64,000 nt of DNA from BJGV01 sp964194745 (GTDB lineage: Bacteria; Pseudomonadota; Gammaproteobacteria; Burkholderiales; Nitrosomonadaceae): assembly GCA_965248035.1 (NCBI GenBank), contig OZ252054.1, forward strand, positions 2,046,001-2,110,000, in the 5' to 3' direction. Every line of letters starts with the position of its first letter. Position 1 is the first letter of the stretch. A program made the translations under genes and the position numbers. The notes under the pieces are model-generated. The model made no database searches. It had not been told where the DNA came from and was given only the letters and a program-made list of their open reading frames with translations. Of this stretch, positions 61,233 through 64,000 are shown piece by piece.

Positions 61233-63218
61233 ATGATGGCAGTTTTGCCAATTTCTTTCATGCCTAATCTCGAATTTTATTTTGCAGCTGACGGTGCACT
61301 TGCCCAGTTCGTACCTGGTTACCGTGTGCGCGTACAGCAAATGGAAATGGCTAAGATAATAGCTGAAACTATAGCTAGAAATCACATTCTGATTGCAGAA
61401 GCAGGAACTGGTACTGGCAAAACTTTTGCTTATTTAGTCCCTGCACTTCTAGCTGGTGGCAAAGTAATTCTTTCTACTGGGACAAAAACTCAGCAAGACC
61501 AGCTTTTCAATCGTGATATTCTAACTGTGCGCGCAGCCCTTAAAGTGCCTGTAAAAGTAGCCTTATTAAAAGGTCGCGCCAATTACGTGTGTCATCATCA
61601 TCTGAGGCGTACTTTACAAGAAGAGCGTACTAGTCTTGATGATAGGAAATACTTGAAGTTGATTGAGCGCTACTCGGGTTCCAGCAAAAGTGGCGACAAG
61701 AGTGGTTTGAGCGAAGTACCTGAGAACGCAACGATTTGGCAGCAAGTGACTTCGACACGAGAGAATTGTCTTGGTTCAGAATGCTCCAGCTACAAGGAGT
61801 GTTTCGTTATGGAGGCACGAAAACAAGCGATTTCGGCAGATGTAGTCGTGGTCAATCATCATTTGTTTTTTGCCGATGTCATACTACGCGATGAAGGGTT
61901 ATCAGAACTACTTCCTGCCTGCAATACGGTGATATTTGATGAAGCCCACCAGTTGCCAGAAACCGCGAGCTTGTTCTTTGGTGAGTCAGTAAGTACTGGC
62001 CAGTTACTGGAACTCGCGCACGACATCGAAATTGAAGGACTACTGAGCGCCAAGGATTTCGTTGCATTGCCTGAAGCTGCATTAGCAATGGAAAAAGCAA
62101 CACGTGATTTGCGCCTTACTATCGAAGGCGAGAATACTCGCTTACCGTTGGCTACAGTAATACAAAACCTTGAATTTAGAGAAGCACTGGATGAGTTGCT
62201 GGAAAAGCTCAACGTGTTGACCTCGATGCTGGAGGGTCAAGCAGAACGCTCAGAAGGATTGGAGAACTGCTGGCAACGAGCGCGTAAAATCGTCTCCGAC
62301 ATAACCCGCTGGGGTGGCCAGACAGAGGTAGAAGGTTTCGTGCGCTGGATAGAGACATTCAGTTATGTGCTGCAACTCAACGCAACGCCCCTATCCATTG
62401 CAGAAGTATTTAAAAAACAGCTAAGCGCTTCTCCGCGCGCGTGGATATTTACTTCCGCAACGTTGTCAGTTAGTGGTGATTTCTCACATTACAGTAGTGA
62501 AATGGGTTTAAATCCAGATTTAAGTACTGTACGGTCGGTCTGTTGGGAAAGCCCATTTGATTTTGCTAATCAAGCTCTACTTTATGTCCCAACTGGTTTG
62601 CCCGAGCCTGCTGACCATGAGTACACAGAAAACGTAGTGAAAGCTGTGCTCCCAGTATTAAAGGCTAGTCGTGGTCGTGCATTCTTTTTGTGTACCAGTC
62701 TACGGGCGATGCAGCAAGTTCATACTATATTATTGGAGTTGTTTGAACGTGAACAACTTGATTACCCTTTGTTGCTACAAGGCCAAGGATCACGCTCTGA
62801 CATGTTAGTGCGTTTTCGCAATATGGGTAATGCCGTACTGATTGGCAGTCAATCTTTTTGGGAAGGGGTGGACGTGCGCGGCGAAGCTTTGTCACTGGTA
62901 GTTATAGACAAGCTACCCTTTGCGTCACCTGACGATCCTGTGCTTTCAGCACGTATAGAGAAAATCAACAAAGAGGGGCGCAATGCTTTCATGGAGTATC
63001 AGCTGCCGCGTGCTGTCATCAATCTGAAGCAAGGTGTCGGACGGTTAATCCGAGACGAAGTTGATCGTGGCGTGTTGATGATCTGTGATCCGCGCCTTAT
63101 CACTAAATCCTACGGCAAACGAATCTGGCAAAGTCTTCCACCAATGAAGCGTACACGCGATCTAGATGAAGTGCAGCAGTTCTTTTTGTTGAATAATGAA
63201 ATAGTGGAAGCGGGATAA
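61233..63218 (+). CDS. ATP-dependent helicase, DinG/YoaA family
   Basis: 661 residues (a start at MPNLEFYFAADG, 61260, is also possible). Walker A HILIAEAGTGTGKTFAYLVP; iron-sulfur cluster Cys in GRANYVCHHHL, TSTRENCLGSECSSYKECF; DEAH box NTVIFDEAHQLPETA; motif VI in AVINLKQGVGRLIRDEVDRG. This XPD-like 5'-3' helicase family (YoaA and DinG) acts on R-loops, forks or damaged DNA. The four cysteines are all present. Length is normal for YoaA. Stands alone, divergent from amoC. Confidence 0.92.
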   Translation: MMAVLPISFMPNLEFYFAADGALAQFVPGYRVRVQQMEMAKIIAETIARNHILIAEAGTGTGKTFAYLVPALLAGGKVILSTGTKTQQDQLFNRDILTVRAALKVPVKVALLKGRANYVCHHHLRRTLQEERTSLDDRKYLKLIERYSGSSKSGDKSGLSEVPENATIWQQVTSTRENCLGSECSSYKECFVMEARKQAISADVVVVNHHLFFADVILRDEGLSELLPACNTVIFDEAHQLPETASLFFGESVSTGQLLELAHDIEIEGLLSAKDFVALPEAALAMEKATRDLRLTIEGENTRLPLATVIQNLEFREALDELLEKLNVLTSMLEGQAERSEGLENCWQRARKIVSDITRWGGQTEVEGFVRWIETFSYVLQLNATPLSIAEVFKKQLSASPRAWIFTSATLSVSGDFSHYSSEMGLNPDLSTVRSVCWESPFDFANQALLYVPTGLPEPADHEYTENVVKAVLPVLKASRGRAFFLCTSLRAMQQVHTILLELFEREQLDYPLLLQGQGSRSDMLVRFRNMGNAVLIGSQSFWEGVDVRGEALSLVVIDKLPFASPDDPVLSARIEKINKEGRNAFMEYQLPRAVINLKQGVGRLIRDEVDRGVLMICDPRLITKSYGKRIWQSLPPMKRTRDLDEVQQFFLLNNEIVEAG

Positions 63219-63338
63219 TATTAAGTGAAATATTTAGTGTCTGAAATAATTGACCTCTTTCTCTATGCATACAAAATACGAATTGAGTAAGCTTATTTAG
63301 AATATAGCTAACCGGATGTCATTTGGTTATGTGGTGCC

Positions 63339-64000
63339 TTAGTACTTAAGCAAATAAGGCAGTGGCATGATCTCGAGCATAGGGCCATTTAGAGTCTTCC
63401 AATAAATTTTCCCGGCTTTGACACTTTCTATTTGGATCACTGCTAGCACGTCATATCCACCATCAGGTGAGGGTGCTGCATTGACTATCATGCCACTTGA
63501 TTGTTCTTCCATGGCATCGCTGTACAGCTCGTCCCCAGCCACAATAGGCTCTGTTGTGTGTATATTTGCAAGATACATACGGCGTTTTAACTTGCCCAAA
63601 TATTGGGTGCGTGAAACGATTTCCTGTCCTGGATAGCAACCTTTCTGAAAACTTATCCCGCCAATGGATTCCAGGTTCGCCATTTGGGGTACAAATTGTT
63701 CCTGAGTAGCGGGTGTGATAATAGGAATGCCGGCTTTTATTTCCAGCCATTCCCAGCAGGATTTGCCCACTGGCACAGCATGTTTTCTCAAATGCTTCCA
63801 TAGCTTGGGAGCATGCCCTAGCGTAGCGATAATTTCAAAACGGTTCTGAGAAAGACAGAGAATACTTTCATACTCACCGTGAATGACACCAAGATGAGGA
63901 CAGGGTGCTGCGCCAAAAGTTTCTTCTACCGTAGCTGCTGCACGATTTCCAGCGATGCCGATGCGTACTAGTGAGTTGCTATCATCAGTCAGCTTTACCT
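63339..64000 (-). CDS. ygfZ: YgfZ-like folate-binding protein (5' end outside window)
   Basis: The frame is open to the right edge of the window: VKLTDDSNSLVRIGIAGNRA, HGEYESILCLSQNRFEIIAT, then MRKHAVPVGKSCWEWLEIKA. The signature of YgfZ/GcvT-like proteins, GGISFQKGCYPGQEIVSRTQ YLGKLKRRMY, is perfect, including the reactive Cys. YgfZ proteins help build or repair iron-sulfur enzymes such as MiaB, using folate. The last ~220 residues are present; only the start is missing. Apparently intact. Confidence 0.9.
   Translation of the reverse strand, partial: VKLTDDSNSLVRIGIAGNRAAATVEETFGAAPCPHLGVIHGEYESILCLSQNRFEIIATLGHAPKLWKHLRKHAVPVGKSCWEWLEIKAGIPIITPATQEQFVPQMANLESIGGISFQKGCYPGQEIVSRTQYLGKLKRRMYLANIHTTEPIVAGDELYSDAMEEQSSGMIVNAAPSPDGGYDVLAVIQIESVKAGKIYWKTLNGPMLEIMPLPYLLKY

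Noticed and set aside
1..64000. CRISPR array
   Set aside because: The hairpin repeats are palindromic but widely scattered, with no regular spacing or spacers; no cas gene is present.

Overview
The window comes from an ammonia-oxidising betaproteobacterium of the Nitrosomonadaceae (probably a Nitrosomonas). The clearest evidence is a complete minus-strand cluster amoC-amoA-amoB-amoD-amoE-copC-copD at 52.8-60.5 kb, whose AmoA, AmoB and AmoC proteins are instantly recognisable. The rest of the window is AT-rich and unusually decayed. Many recognisable genes carry in-frame stops, frameshifts or insertions, and a short hairpin repeat occurs 19 times.

Layout. 0-0.8 kb: tail of a CbbR-like LysR regulator. 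1.0-7.9 kb: a P4-like integrative element (tyrosine integrase, broken excisionase, CHC2 zinc-finger and TOPRIM/DUF3987 primase-helicase proteins, small unknowns) bounded on the right by a tRNA-Lys 3' fragment. 8.1-10.7 kb: an inorganic-carbon module (beta-carbonic anhydrase, SulP transporter, STAS domain), with the anhydrase frameshifted and the transporter split by a stop. 11.1-14.1 kb: a phosphatase, a broken CBS protein and an NDK-like protein. 12.6-15.9 kb: a graveyard of attachment-site fragments from tRNA-Leu, tRNA-Asn and, probably, tmRNA. 15.9-23.4 kb: a decayed defence island with a DISARM-like helicase, a large putative partner with a poly-G tract, and a BsuBI/PstI-type restriction enzyme whose methylase is truncated.

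23.6-29.9 kb holds the most striking structure, three IS1595-family elements nested inside one another. The outer one encodes transposase, a Dam-type methyltransferase and a PD-(D/E)XK nuclease in an overlapping operon. A second IS1595 element with its own cargo interrupts the nuclease gene, with a perfect 8-bp target duplication. A third, 2.0-kb element (transposase, TSPPYN methyltransferase, restriction-enzyme remnant) interrupts the cargo of the second. That third element occurs three times in the window (27.3, 31.8 and 44.7 kb), nearly identical and with the same transposase lesion in each copy. IS elements carrying restriction-modification operons, stacked as Russian dolls, are the best candidate for an under-described system here.

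30-53 kb mixes intact housekeeping or stress-type genes (BepA-like protease, DUF924, alcohol dehydrogenase, DUF190, CBS, GYD, MFS) with broken ones (ynfA, universal stress protein, TetR, DUF3313 lipoprotein) and an orphan nuoA'-nuoB fragment. 52.8-60.5 kb is the ammonia monooxygenase and copper-handling cluster. 61-64 kb has a DinG/YoaA-type helicase and the YgfZ-like folate-binding protein.
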